Shown: in pieces, positions 42,276 through 50,955 of the stretch
How the letters are laid out: each line of letters opens with the position of its first letter
Position numbering within the stretch: position 1 is the first letter of the stretch
DNA from: Peptoniphilus sp034090345
GTDB lineage: Bacteria > Bacillota > Clostridia > Tissierellales > Peptoniphilaceae
Assembly: GCF_034090345.1 (NCBI RefSeq)
Contig: NZ_JAXDSS010000052.1
Span: 1-59,022, forward strand
Direction: 5' to 3'
Length of the DNA stretch: 59,022 nt
The notes under the pieces: model-generated
The model's input: the letters and a program-made list of their open reading frames with translations, nothing else
The model's database searches: none
What the model was told of the DNA's origin: nothing
Program-made: the position numbers and the translations under genes

Positions 42276-44327
42276 CTAAACTAATGAATTAAACATTTCT
42301 CTATAAGTTGGTATATAATTAATCTCTTCTGAAATTCTAAGTTCCAATTCATCAATTATATTTCTAACTTTTTCTAATAACATTGTAGCATCTTTTTGTA
42401 ATTCTTCGGTAGACTTAAAAATATCTTCATCAGTTTCAAGCCTATCATGTAATTCAATCATTTCTTCTCTTAAATTGTAAAGTTCAGTTATTGAGTCATT
42501 AAATAATTCAAGTTCAGCCCTTACAACAGGATTTTCTATTGTATCTAAATACTTTCCATATAAAACGGCTTGTTTCATAGTCATCGGAATAATTTGTTTT
42601 TGAATTACTTCTTGCATTGTTCTAAGCTCTAATAGATGAACTTGTTTTATCTCTTCATAAGCTATCTTGTAAATAGCCTCTAACTCAACTTTTGAAAAAA
42701 TATCTTGCTTGTAGAATATTTCATAGCAGTTTTCATCCTTAACCGCCTTTAAAGCATCAAATAAAGTCTTATGGTTTTTAAGACCTCTTCTGTTAGCTTC
42801 TTGAACCCACTCTTCAGAGTAGTTGTCTTTATCATAAATTACTCCACTATATTTTTCCATTCTATCTCTTACAATATTATACACCGTTTCTTTTATATCA
42901 ACAGCATTCTTTAACTCTTCATACATTCTTTCAAGAGCATCAGCCATTGCAGTGTTTATTACAATATTTAACTCAGCTGCTGATTTAGAACTGCCAAGCA
43001 TTCTAAATTCAAATTTATTTCCGGTAAATGCTACAGATGCAGTTCTATTTCTATCAGCCTTATCACTTGGAACTTCCCCTAGAGTTTCAATCCTCATAGG
43101 TTCAAATTTAGTCTTTGGCTTGTAATTAGTATCACTTATTTTTCTAAATACATCTTCTAAATCTGTGCCTAAAAACATGGACACTATTGCAGGTGGAGCT
43201 TCATTTCCTCCCAGTCTATGATCATTTGATACATTTGATGAAGCTATTCTCAAAAGTGTTTGATTTCTATGCACAACTTCTATAAGGGCACTTACAAAAA
43301 TTAAGAACGGTAAATTTTCTTCAGGATTATCCCCCGGTTCAAAACAATTTAGTCCATAGTTAGTAGCTATTGAGTAGTTGTTGTGCTTACCACTTCCATT
43401 TACTCCCTTAAATGGTTTTTCATGTAGCAGACAAACCATATTGTGTTTTTTTGCAACCGACTTTAAAATATCCATACAAAGTTGATTATCATCAACAGCT
43501 ATATTTACATTTTCAAAAAGAATTGCAACTTCAAATTGTCCAGGAGCAACTTCGTTGTGTTCAGTCTTAGCATAAATTCCCAAACTCCAAAGTTTCTCAT
43601 CTACTTCACGATAAAATTTTTCAACCCTTTCAGGAATTATACCAAAATAATGGTCTTCAAGTTCTTGAGCCTTAGGTGGTCTCGCTCCAAAAAGAGTTCT
43701 CCCAGTGCATGCCAAATCAATTCTCTTGTTATATAAATCTCTATCAATTAAGAAAAATTCTTGCTCGAGTCCAACCTTAACCCTCATTCTGTAAGTATGC
43801 TTTTTCTCTAAAATATTCATTATGTCAGAGCCAATTTTTGACAACCTATTTGTTGAAGATAATAATGGTGCTCTAGTATCTAATTTCTCACCTGTAAAAG
43901 CAACAAAAACTGTTGGGATATATAAAACATTATCTATTATAAAAGAGTTTGCAGTAACATCCCAGTAAGTATATCCCCTTGCTTCAAATGTAGACCTTAT
44001 ACCTCCGCTTGGAAAAGATGAAGCATCCGGTTCCCCTTTTATCAATTCCTTCCCTGAAAAACGCATAAGGGGTTCATTGTCAGTTCTATCTATAAAAGCC
44101 TCCATTTTTTTAGCAGTAAGGCCATTTAGTGGAAAAAACCAATGTGAGTAATGTGTTGCATTATTTTCAATTGCCCATTCTTTCATTGCATGAGCTATGG
44201 CATCCGCTGTGTCACGATCTAATTCAAGGTTATTTCTAACTACTTCTTTCCACTTCATATAAACTGAATGAGGTAGTCTTTCTTTCATACGTGCCTTGTT
44301 AAACGTCATCTTCCCAAAATTTTCCAT
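42276..44327 (-). CDS. glnN: Glutamine synthetase type III
   Basis: A 683-residue GSIII enzyme (glutamate + NH3 + ATP to glutamine), far longer than GSI (about 440). GSIII landmarks are the N-terminal 'HYSHWFFPLNGLTAKK', 'EQEFFLIDRD' with metal-binding glutamates, 'GSGKHNNYSI' with the catalytic His, and 'NDHRLGGNEAPPAI'. GSIII is typical of anaerobic Firmicutes and Bacteroidetes. The start has GGAGG six bases upstream. It heads an eight-gene operon and has a leader with two terminator-like hairpins, so it is probably controlled by premature termination. Confidence 0.97.
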   Translation of the reverse strand: MENFGKMTFNKARMKERLPHSVYMKWKEVVRNNLELDRDTADAIAHAMKEWAIENNATHYSHWFFPLNGLTAKKMEAFIDRTDNEPLMRFSGKELIKGEPDASSFPSGGIRSTFEARGYTYWDVTANSFIIDNVLYIPTVFVAFTGEKLDTRAPLLSSTNRLSKIGSDIMNILEKKHTYRMRVKVGLEQEFFLIDRDLYNKRIDLACTGRTLFGARPPKAQELEDHYFGIIPERVEKFYREVDEKLWSLGIYAKTEHNEVAPGQFEVAILFENVNIAVDDNQLCMDILKSVAKKHNMVCLLHEKPFKGVNGSGKHNNYSIATNYGLNCFEPGDNPEENLPFLIFVSALIEVVHRNQTLLRIASSNVSNDHRLGGNEAPPAIVSMFLGTDLEDVFRKISDTNYKPKTKFEPMRIETLGEVPSDKADRNRTASVAFTGNKFEFRMLGSSKSAAELNIVINTAMADALERMYEELKNAVDIKETVYNIVRDRMEKYSGVIYDKDNYSEEWVQEANRRGLKNHKTLFDALKAVKDENCYEIFYKQDIFSKVELEAIYKIAYEEIKQVHLLELRTMQEVIQKQIIPMTMKQAVLYGKYLDTIENPVVRAELELFNDSITELYNLREEMIELHDRLETDEDIFKSTEELQKDATMLLEKVRNIIDELELRISEEINYIPTYREMFNSLV

Positions 44328-44364
44328 CTTGTTCCTCCACTATAATAAATTTTCCATAAAAAAC

Positions 44365-44389
44365 AAAAAATTGGCATAACCAATGCCAA
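44365..44389 (-). terminator. Terminator inside the glnN leader
   Basis: TTGGCAT and ATGCCAA form a seven-pair stem with a five-base loop, followed by TTTTTTG on the minus strand. It lies about 40 bases before the glnN ATG, downstream of the promoter, so it can only act as an attenuator of this operon. Confidence 0.8.
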
Positions 44390-44393
44390 TATG

Positions 44394-44426
44394 AAAAAAA
44401 ATATTACCCAAGACAAAATCTTGAGG
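44394..44426 (-). promoter_or_regulatory. First terminator-like hairpin in the glnN leader
   Basis: CCTCAAGA and TCTTGGG pair around a five-base loop, followed after TAATA by a run of eight T on the minus strand. With the second hairpin it gives two attenuation-like elements between promoter and start. Confidence 0.6.
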
Positions 44427-44437
44427 TGTTTTCTTTT

Positions 44438-44466
44438 ATTATATACTCTCAGATTTATTTTATCAA
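44438..44466 (-). promoter_or_regulatory. Sigma-A-type promoter of the glnN operon
   Basis: TTGATA (44461-44466), a spacer of exactly 17 bases and TATAAT (44438-44443) on the minus strand. The transcript would start near 44431, giving a leader of about 100 bases. Confidence 0.8.
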
Positions 44467-44623
44467 ATAGAATTTATCTTTTTATTCTTACAATTATATA
44501 ATTTAAAACTATATTTTAAATTATATATAAATTTTTAAATCATGTAATTTTCTCTTCAAATATTAATTTAAATCATTGCTCAGATTATATAAACTGTGTT
44601 AAACTTTCTAAAAGGAGGCTGTC

Positions 44624-44839
44624 ATGCAAAAGATAATTCTAATGTTTCTATGCTTTATGTTTCCGTCATTTGGATTTATTTATTATTTCTTTTCAACCGA
44701 AGATCAAAACAGAGGTTTATATTTAAAAATAAGTTTAGTTTCACTTTTGTTGCGTTTTATATTAGTTATAATGTTACCTATTTTTGGAATTAGCCTTTCA
44801 TTTATAATTTTAAAACTTATACAGAATTATGGATATTAA
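44624..44839 (+). CDS. Small hypothetical membrane protein
   Basis: A 71-residue protein of two hydrophobic segments (about 4-23 and 36-64) joined by a polar turn (STEDQNRG). The start is convincing: AAAAGGAGG lies five bases before the ATG. It is one of few plus-strand genes and is isolated between two minus-strand operons. It ends in its own terminator, which also serves folA from the other side. A competing frame (44596-44793) has no ribosome site. No family is recognised. Confidence 0.7.
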   Translation: MQKIILMFLCFMFPSFGFIYYFFSTEDQNRGLYLKISLVSLLLRFILVIMLPIFGISLSFIILKLIQNYGY

Positions 44840-44867
44840 AAATCAACCCTCGCTTGGGCTGATTTTT
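44838..44867. terminator. Bidirectional terminator between the small membrane gene and folA
   Basis: AAAAATCA and TGATTTTT flank CCC/GGG pairs around the loop. A- and T-runs on both sides make it usable in both directions. Confidence 0.85.
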
Positions 44868-44875
44868 AATTTGTA

Positions 44876-45394
44876 TTAGAATTTTACTCCGTCCCATTCT
44901 TTAACATTCTTATTTTTATATACAACTATGTGATAATCAATTTGTGGATCTCGAACAGTTTCTCCTTCAGATTCAATTTCCCAATCTTCATACTCATCTA
45001 AATTTGGAAAATATTTTTCTACACGTTCAAATGCTGTATGAGTTTTAGTTATTATCGCCTTTTCACAATAAGGTAAAAACATTTTATACACTTCAGCCCC
45101 TCCAATGATTGCAAAATCATCATGGTTCATTTTAGAATATATCTCCATGGCTTTTTCAGGACTGTGTATCACTTCGTATCCTTCCGGATTTATATCACTT
45201 CTTGTCAAAATTACATTTCTTCTACCCGGCAATGGCTTCTTATCGGGAAGTGTTTCGTAAGTCTTTCTCCCCATTAAAATCAATTTACCCATAGTAGTTT
45301 CTTTAAAAAATTCTAAGTCACTTTTTAAATGCACCAACATATCATTGTCAGCACCTATTCCCCAATTTTCATCTACATTAACTATCGCAAACAT
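44876..45394 (-). CDS. folA: Dihydrofolate reductase
   Basis: A 172-residue enzyme that reduces dihydrofolate to THF with NADPH. 'AIVNVDENWGIGADNDMLVH' (start of the fold and substrate loop), 'GKLILMGRKTYETLP' and 'FAIIGGAEVYKMFLPYC' are conserved. It is alone in its transcript. With ThyX as the visible thymidylate synthase its need is not obvious: folic acid or DHF salvage, or a ThyA elsewhere, could explain it. Confidence 0.95.
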   Translation of the reverse strand: MFAIVNVDENWGIGADNDMLVHLKSDLEFFKETTMGKLILMGRKTYETLPDKKPLPGRRNVILTRSDINPEGYEVIHSPEKAMEIYSKMNHDDFAIIGGAEVYKMFLPYCEKAIITKTHTAFERVEKYFPNLDEYEDWEIESEGETVRDPQIDYHIVVYKNKNVKEWDGVKF

Positions 45395-45474
45395 ACTTAC
45401 TCCTTAACAAATCAAATTCTTAAATACATTATAACTTAATTTAAAAGTTTAGATTCACCTTTTAATAAAGTTCA

Positions 45475-45504
45475 TAAAAAATAGCAGAGCCTAAACCCTG
45501 CTAT
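45475..45504 (-). terminator. Intrinsic terminator after gltS
   Basis: ATAGCAG and CTGCTAT with further GG/CC pairs enclose TTTAGG and are followed by TTTTTT on the minus strand. Confidence 0.85.
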
Positions 45505-45512
45505 AAAATATT

Positions 45513-46736
45513 TTACATACCTGCGTTTAATTTAAGTGCAATATCTAAGAATTTAGTAATTATGAGTGCATTAGTGATATTACTGATGAATCCTCCGATT
45601 ACCGGAACTACAAAGAATGCTATCTTAGAATATCTGTACTTATCACAAACAGTTTTCATAGTTGTCATTGAAACCGGAACAGCCCCTGTACCGAATCCAA
45701 GATGACCTACTGCCATAACTGCTGAATCATAATTCTTACCTAATAATCTGAAAGTTAATAGGTAGACAAATATCAAAATAAATACAACTTGTGCTATTAG
45801 AAGCACTACTAATTGTCCGCCTAACCCTGCTAATTGCCACAACTTCATTGTTACAATTGACATAGATACGAACAATCCAAGAGAAAACTCTCCAACTGTA
45901 TCTAAAGCTTCTAAAATACTATCGTTAACTCTGTTAGTTTTATCTAGGAATAATCTAACCATTATACCTCCAAACATACAACAAACGTGTATTGGGAAGT
46001 TTTGTCCGAAATATTTTAGTGTTAAGAAGATAACTTGACCTATACCACAAGCGACCATCAACATATATACAGCTGACATGACTGTTTTTTTGTTGAATAA
46101 AATATCAGAAACTGTATCTGTCAAAGTTTTTGAATTGTTATCAAGTTCAGGATCTTCAAAGTGATATTTTTTAACTAAGAAGTTACCAAAAGGTCCACCT
46201 AGCATAGAGCCTGCGATAAGACCAAATGTTGCTGCGGCTATTGCAACTTCCATCGCTGCTGATTGTCCGGCTTCAACTGCTATCGGAGCAAAACTTGCAG
46301 CATTACCATGTCCACCTGTCATAGGAATTGAACCGGTCATCATTGAAATAAGAGGATTTACTTTTAAAAGCGAACCTACTCCTAAAGCTACCGCATTTTG
46401 TCCTGCTGATAATACTGCTGCTAAAATTGCAAAGATTACTACTAGCTTACCACCCTTTTTCAAAAGTGCCATGCTTGCTGCTGTACCACTTGCAGCAAAA
46501 AATATACAATAGAACAAAGTATTAACAGTTTTGAAATCAAAATTTGGTTCTAAAATATTTGCATAATATAAAAGCATTGTTATGATTGCTATTGTTGTTC
46601 CCCCCACTACCGCTGCAGGTATACAGTATTTTTTAAGTGCCGGGAACTTAGCTCTTAAAAAATCTCCCAAATATATACCTATTACTGCTAAAAATAGGGT
46701 CTCAAACATCCCTAGTTCCACTACTGTTCTCTCCAT
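45513..46736 (-). CDS. gltS: Sodium/glutamate symporter GltS
   Basis: A 407-residue secondary carrier with about ten helices. The two inverted-repeat halves each carry a glycine- and serine-rich re-entrant loop ('GSIPMTGGHGNAASFAP' and 'GHLGFGTGAVPVSMTTM'), the hallmark of GltS. It imports glutamate or aspartate with Na+, the substrates of the nearby glnN and lysC products. The start has GGGAGG upstream and the promoter is near consensus. Confidence 0.95.
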   Translation of the reverse strand: MERTVVELGMFETLFLAVIGIYLGDFLRAKFPALKKYCIPAAVVGGTTIAIITMLLYYANILEPNFDFKTVNTLFYCIFFAASGTAASMALLKKGGKLVVIFAILAAVLSAGQNAVALGVGSLLKVNPLISMMTGSIPMTGGHGNAASFAPIAVEAGQSAAMEVAIAAATFGLIAGSMLGGPFGNFLVKKYHFEDPELDNNSKTLTDTVSDILFNKKTVMSAVYMLMVACGIGQVIFLTLKYFGQNFPIHVCCMFGGIMVRLFLDKTNRVNDSILEALDTVGEFSLGLFVSMSIVTMKLWQLAGLGGQLVVLLIAQVVFILIFVYLLTFRLLGKNYDSAVMAVGHLGFGTGAVPVSMTTMKTVCDKYRYSKIAFFVVPVIGGFISNITNALIITKFLDIALKLNAGM

Positions 46737-46777
46737 CGATTCCTCCCATTAGTATAATATTTATAAACGCGCTCTTT

Positions 46778-46806
46778 ATTTTACATAATAAATTTTTTAG
46801 TGTCAA
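46778..46806 (-). promoter_or_regulatory. Consensus sigma-A promoter of gltS
   Basis: A perfect TTGACA (46801-46806), exactly 17 bases, then TAAAAT (46778-46783) on the minus strand, about 42 bases upstream of the gltS ATG. Confidence 0.8.
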
Positions 46807-46885
46807 AATATTTACTATATAAATTTAAAAATTTTTAACAGAGCCAATTTTTTTATACCCTTATGTTTATAAAATTAAATATAGT

Positions 46886-47845
46886 TTACAAATATTTTTC
46901 AATGGCATTTTGTGAATTTAAGTCAGTATAATATATTGGTGGAGTGTCTAGAACAGTATGAGTTCCAAAACTATTATTTTCAAAGAATTTTTGACAAGCT
47001 CTTATACACGCTAAATTTACAGAAGCTGTGAAATCAGGATTGCTATCTAACTCAAGTGTAAATTTATAAACTTCCTTTCCATTTGGAGTTTCTCCAACTC
47101 TTATCACATGACCTCCGTGAGGCATCACCATATGTTCTCTTTCAAATTCTTCTTGTGATATAAAGTGTACAGTAGTTTCATATTCGTCAAAATAATTTTT
47201 CATTGTAACTATTTCTCTTCTTATAGCTTCTTTATCTACACCTTCTTCAGCTACAATAAACACTTCTCTGGAATGAGCTTCGTATGATTTTAAATCGCTC
47301 TCTATATTGTATATATCTTCTATAATTTCTTGTTTCGGCAATGTATATTGTACTGCATTCTTTACGCCCGCTATTCTTCTAACTGCGTCGGAATGTCCTT
47401 GGCTAACTCCCTTCCCCCAGAATGTGTTAGTATTCCCACGAGGAAGAATGCTTTCTGCCACCATTCTATTTAATGAAAATAAACCTGGGTCCCAGCCTGT
47501 TGCAATAAAAGAAACTAAATTATTTTCTTTTGAAATTCTATCCATCTCACTAAAATATTCCGGAATTTTTGCGTGAGTGTCAAATGAGTCCACTGTGTTA
47601 AAATTCTTTGCAATCTCAGGTCCCATTTCAGGAATATCTGTTGCCGATCCAAGAGCTAAGACCATAACGTCTATTCTGTCTTTGTAATCTAAAATATTTT
47701 TCAAAGACTCCATTCTTTCATTTTTAATAGAATTAGGGTCTCTTCTTGTAAAAATTCTAACAAGTTCCATGTTTTCTTCCAAGTCAATTAAAGCTTCTAG
47801 TGACTTTCCTAAATTCCCATATCCAACTATACCTACTCTTATCAT
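46886..47845 (-). CDS. ddh: meso-Diaminopimelate D-dehydrogenase
   Basis: A 319-residue NADP-dependent enzyme that makes meso-DAP in one step from tetrahydrodipicolinate. The Rossmann start is 'VGIVGYGNLGKSLEAL', and the family motifs 'SFDTHAKIPEYF', 'GWDPGLFSLNRM' and 'WGKGVSQGHSDAVRRI' follow. It replaces the succinylase or acetylase routes. It is the last gene of lysC-dapA-dapB-ddh, two bases below dapB. No clear terminator follows. Confidence 0.96.
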   Translation of the reverse strand: MIRVGIVGYGNLGKSLEALIDLEENMELVRIFTRRDPNSIKNERMESLKNILDYKDRIDVMVLALGSATDIPEMGPEIAKNFNTVDSFDTHAKIPEYFSEMDRISKENNLVSFIATGWDPGLFSLNRMVAESILPRGNTNTFWGKGVSQGHSDAVRRIAGVKNAVQYTLPKQEIIEDIYNIESDLKSYEAHSREVFIVAEEGVDKEAIRREIVTMKNYFDEYETTVHFISQEEFEREHMVMPHGGHVIRVGETPNGKEVYKFTLELDSNPDFTASVNLACIRACQKFFENNSFGTHTVLDTPPIYYTDLNSQNAIEKYL

Positions 47846-47847
47846 CT

Positions 47848-48579
47848 TTATCCCCTCATTACATCTTTCATATCATAAATTCCATTACTTTTTTCAACTA
47901 CAAACTCACAAGCTTTTAAAGCTCCGCTTGCAAAAATCTTCTTGGATCCTGCTTGATGCTTTATCTCCAAAACTTCATCAAGCCCTGCAAATATAACCGA
48001 GTGTTCTCCAACTATACATCCTGCTCTTACTACCGAAATCCCAACCTCTTCAGCTTTTCGTTTTTCACTTATCTGTGTTCTGTCATACACAGCCTCTGCA
48101 TTTTCTCGCTCTTCTTTTACTGAGTCAAATAACATTTTCGCCGTTCCCGAAGGTGCGTCAACTTTTTGATTGTGATGTTTTTCTATTATTTCTATATCAA
48201 ATTCTTTTAAAGCTTTCGTCAATACCTTTATCACTTCGCTCATTACATTCATTCCCATAGAGAAATTTTTAGAATATACAATTGATATTTCTTTCGACAA
48301 TTCTAAAATTCTGCCCTCTATTTCTGAATCAAGACCTGTTGTTGCAATCACAAGTGGTTTTTTAACTCTTTTTGCAAAACAAAGTACTTCGTTCGCTATG
48401 TTTCTATTAGAAAAATCTAAAATCACATCAAATTCTTCTGCTACATCTTCAAATCTATCGTATACTTTTATACCATTGATATCTTTTGACTCAGAAGCAT
48501 ATCCCGCAACAACTTCGTCTGATAAGCTAAGCACTGCATTTCCCATAGCACCAGTTATCCCAACTAAAAATATTTTCAT
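47848..48579 (-). CDS. dapB: 4-hydroxy-tetrahydrodipicolinate reductase
   Basis: A 243-residue NAD(P)H-dependent reductase. 'FLVGITGAMGNAV' is the dinucleotide site. 'IIEKHHNQKVDAPSGTAKML' holds the catalytic His-His and Lys, and 'NFSMGMNVM' is conserved. It overlaps dapA by four bases. With ddh it completes meso-DAP synthesis. Confidence 0.96.
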   Translation of the reverse strand: MKIFLVGITGAMGNAVLSLSDEVVAGYASESKDINGIKVYDRFEDVAEEFDVILDFSNRNIANEVLCFAKRVKKPLVIATTGLDSEIEGRILELSKEISIVYSKNFSMGMNVMSEVIKVLTKALKEFDIEIIEKHHNQKVDAPSGTAKMLFDSVKEERENAEAVYDRTQISEKRKAEEVGISVVRAGCIVGEHSVIFAGLDEVLEIKHQAGSKKIFASGALKACEFVVEKSNGIYDMKDVMRG

Positions 48580-49457
48580 AATCTACCAAGCCCCTTTAAA
48601 ATTCTTGACATTGTCTCCTTAGTATTCTCACTAGCTTCGTAAAGTGGCAATCTCAAATTACAAGCCTCACAACCCAAAATTTGCATTGCAGCTTTTAATG
48701 GAATAGGGCTTGCTTCCATAAATAGTGCGTCTATAAATTCTTTGAACTTAAGTTGAATTTCTCTTGCTTTTAAAATATCTCCATTGAAAAATGCTTCGCA
48801 CATCTCATGCACTTCCCTTGGAAAAATATTTGCCCAAACTGATATAACTCCTATCCCACCAAGAGATAATAGAGGTAACACTACATCGTCATTTCCTGAA
48901 TAAATATCAAAATTTCCATCTATCATAGAAGCAACCTTTGTTGTGTATCCCAAATCTCCAGTCGCATCTTTTAGTGCTACAAAATTATTCATCTTTGAAA
49001 TTTCAACTACACTCTCAGGTGTTATTCCCATTCCGGTTCTACCAGGGACAGAATAAGCTATCATCGGTATGTTTACAGCATTGTCCATCGCTTCATAGTG
49101 CTTTAAAAGACCTGTTTGAGAAGTCTTGTTGTAGTACGGTGTAACTTGAAGTAGTGCATCAGCCCCAACATCTTCTATCATCTTGGATAAATTTATTCCG
49201 TGTCTTGTGTCATTAGAACCTGCACCGGCTATAACAGGTATTCTTTTATTTACTTTGTCTACTGTAAACTTTACAACTTCAACTTGCTCTTCATCAGTTA
49301 AAGTTGATGCCTCACCCGTCGTTCCAGCTATTACAATTGCATCCGTTTTATTTTCCAAATGATACTCCAGTAATTCATCTAACACACCGTAATTTACACT
49401 TCCATCTTCATCAAAAGGAGTAACTAAGGCAACTCCACTGCCTCTAAAAATACTCAT
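48576..49457 (-). CDS. dapA: 4-hydroxy-tetrahydrodipicolinate synthase
   Basis: A 293-residue aldolase-type enzyme that condenses pyruvate with aspartate semialdehyde. 'VIAGTTGEASTLTDEE' is the substrate loop, the Tyr of 'QVTPYYNK' and 'YSVPGRTGM' are catalytic, and Lys of 'VALKDATGD' forms the Schiff base. The ATG at 49455-49457 has GAGGTG upstream, and the gap to lysC is eight bases. Confidence 0.97.
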   Translation of the reverse strand: MSIFRGSGVALVTPFDEDGSVNYGVLDELLEYHLENKTDAIVIAGTTGEASTLTDEEQVEVVKFTVDKVNKRIPVIAGAGSNDTRHGINLSKMIEDVGADALLQVTPYYNKTSQTGLLKHYEAMDNAVNIPMIAYSVPGRTGMGITPESVVEISKMNNFVALKDATGDLGYTTKVASMIDGNFDIYSGNDDVVLPLLSLGGIGVISVWANIFPREVHEMCEAFFNGDILKAREIQLKFKEFIDALFMEASPIPLKAAMQILGCEACNLRLPLYEASENTKETMSRILKGLGRL

Positions 49458-49465
49458 CTCACACC

Positions 49466-50626
49466 TCACAGTTCAAACTCACGAATCAATAAACTCATTA
49501 CCTTTTCTTTTACCAATGTATCTACAATTATTGAAATTGATATTTCAGAAGTTGAAAGTCCGTGGAAATTTATTCCGTTAGAATTTAATAAGTCAAACAC
49601 TCTTGCTGCAACTCCCGGTTGATTTCTCATCGCATTACCTATTATGCTAACCTTTGAAACATTTTCTACAAATTCAAAATCGTCAGCAACTTTTTCAATT
49701 AAATCTCTTTCACCCACAACAGATGTAAATCTTACAAGAGTTTTTCCCTCAGTATCCATCTTCGAAATTATATCTATGTTTACATCTTCCTTAGCCAAAT
49801 TTAAAAACAGTTCAGCTATAGATTCATTCTTTAAAGTCTTCTTCACTAATAAAATATTATCTTGAACAGATAAATTTGAAATTACACTTTCTTCCACGTT
49901 TTCCTCTCCTATATATGTTCCCAATACATTTGCACTATTAAGTGCTACATAAATTCTTATTCCGTACTTTTTAGCAATCTCAACAGACCTTGGGTCTATT
50001 ATCTTTGCACCTAAATGCGCCATCTCCATAGCTTCATCATAAGATATATTAGATAACTTCTTTGCCTTTCTGTGAAATCTTGGATCAACTGTGTATATCC
50101 CATCCACATCAGTATATATTTCACAATCCACCCCAAGTTTCGAAGCTATTGCCACAGCCGAAGTGTCCGAGCCGCCTCTTCCCAAAGTTGAAAAATCTTC
50201 TTTAGAATTAATTCCTTGAAACCCTGTGACAATTACAATGTTTTCTTCTGATAGTTCTCGTTCTATCCTCGAAATATTTACATCAACAACTTTTGCAAAC
50301 CCATATCTTCCTTTAACTTGAAACCCCGCTTGAGCTCCATTTAAAGCTATCGCCTTTTCTCCAATCTCGTTAAGTGCAATTGCAAGCAGAGAAGCTGAAA
50401 CCATCTCCCCTGTTGCCAGCAACATATCTAGTTCACGTCTTGAAGGATTTTTAGAGAGTGCTCCAACAAGGCTTAGTAGTTCGTCTGTAGTATCTCCCAT
50501 GGCTGATACTACACAAACTATGTCATTCATTCCGTTTTTTCGACGTTTTAAAATCTCCGCAACTTTTTTTATTTTTTCTATTGTGGCAACCGAACTGCCG
50601 CCAAACTTCATAACAACTCTTTTCAT
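49466..50626 (-). CDS. lysC: Aspartokinase
   Basis: A 386-residue aspartate kinase. The kinase domain (1-235) begins 'VMKFGGSSVATIEKI' and has 'TLGRGGSDTSAVAIA' and 'YTDVDGIYTVDPR'. Two ACT domains follow (about 255-386), the site of allosteric feedback. It is the first gene after the lysine riboswitch, so lysine is expected to control its transcription. Confidence 0.97.
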   Translation of the reverse strand: MKRVVMKFGGSSVATIEKIKKVAEILKRRKNGMNDIVCVVSAMGDTTDELLSLVGALSKNPSRRELDMLLATGEMVSASLLAIALNEIGEKAIALNGAQAGFQVKGRYGFAKVVDVNISRIERELSEENIVIVTGFQGINSKEDFSTLGRGGSDTSAVAIASKLGVDCEIYTDVDGIYTVDPRFHRKAKKLSNISYDEAMEMAHLGAKIIDPRSVEIAKKYGIRIYVALNSANVLGTYIGEENVEESVISNLSVQDNILLVKKTLKNESIAELFLNLAKEDVNIDIISKMDTEGKTLVRFTSVVGERDLIEKVADDFEFVENVSKVSIIGNAMRNQPGVAARVFDLLNSNGINFHGLSTSEISISIIVDTLVKEKVMSLLIREFEL

Positions 50627-50639
50627 AATCCCTCCTTTA

Positions 50640-50834
50640 AATACAAAAAAACCATGAGCAAAAGCACCATGGTTTACTTTCGCCCCCGATTTATAAAAGC
50701 ACCTCTATCCAAAAGCGGGCACTCTTAGATAGACAGTTATACGCATATTCTACGCATCCCCAGGTTTCCCTTCGGCGAATTCCCCTTTCATTTCTTACTG
50801 ATGAAATTCGCAGCCTCTTTTACAATCGTCTGTT
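50640..50834 (-). promoter_or_regulatory. Lysine riboswitch (L-box) of lysC, compact form
   Basis: On the minus strand the invariant core is in order: AGAGG-CTGC near 50818, AGTA in the P2/P3 junction, TGAAAGG, GCCGAAG, CTGGGG, and ACTGTCT ending the aptamer near 50731. The P1 pairing (AGAC with GTCT) is present. The aptamer is about 103 bases rather than the usual 160-175, because P3 and P4 are reduced to short hairpins. The expression platform ends in a terminator (AACCATG / CATGGTT, then seven T) at 50645-50674, just before the lysC ribosome site. The switch should stop lysC-dapA-dapB-ddh when lysine is high. Confidence 0.88.
50645..50674 (-). terminator. Riboswitch-controlled terminator upstream of lysC
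   Basis: AACCATG and CATGGTT pair around an 11-base loop and are followed by seven T on the minus strand, 19 bases before the lysC start. Confidence 0.9.
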
Positions 50835-50849
50835 TTTTAAATTGTATAT

Positions 50850-50878
50850 ACTCTAACACTTAAATATATTAAAGTCAA
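50850..50878 (-). promoter_or_regulatory. Promoter of the lysC riboswitch operon
   Basis: TTGACT (50873-50878), a 17-base spacer, then TAGAGT (50850-50855) with a TGn extension on the minus strand, ending about 16 bases upstream of the aptamer. Confidence 0.55.
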
Positions 50879-50955
50879 ACTATTTTTTAAATTTATCTAT
50901 ATCTTCAGTAAATTATCTTTAAATCTCTCTCATTAATAATTGTTTTATAAAAAAC

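Noticed and set aside
44394..44426. ANTAR-protein binding site in the glnN leader
   Set aside because: Known sites have paired hexaloops with A at position 1 and G at 4. Neither hairpin here fits.
44596..44793. 65-codon plus-strand frame overlapping the small membrane gene
   Set aside because: No ribosome site. The overlapping frame starting at 44624 has an ideal one and a cleaner membrane-protein composition.
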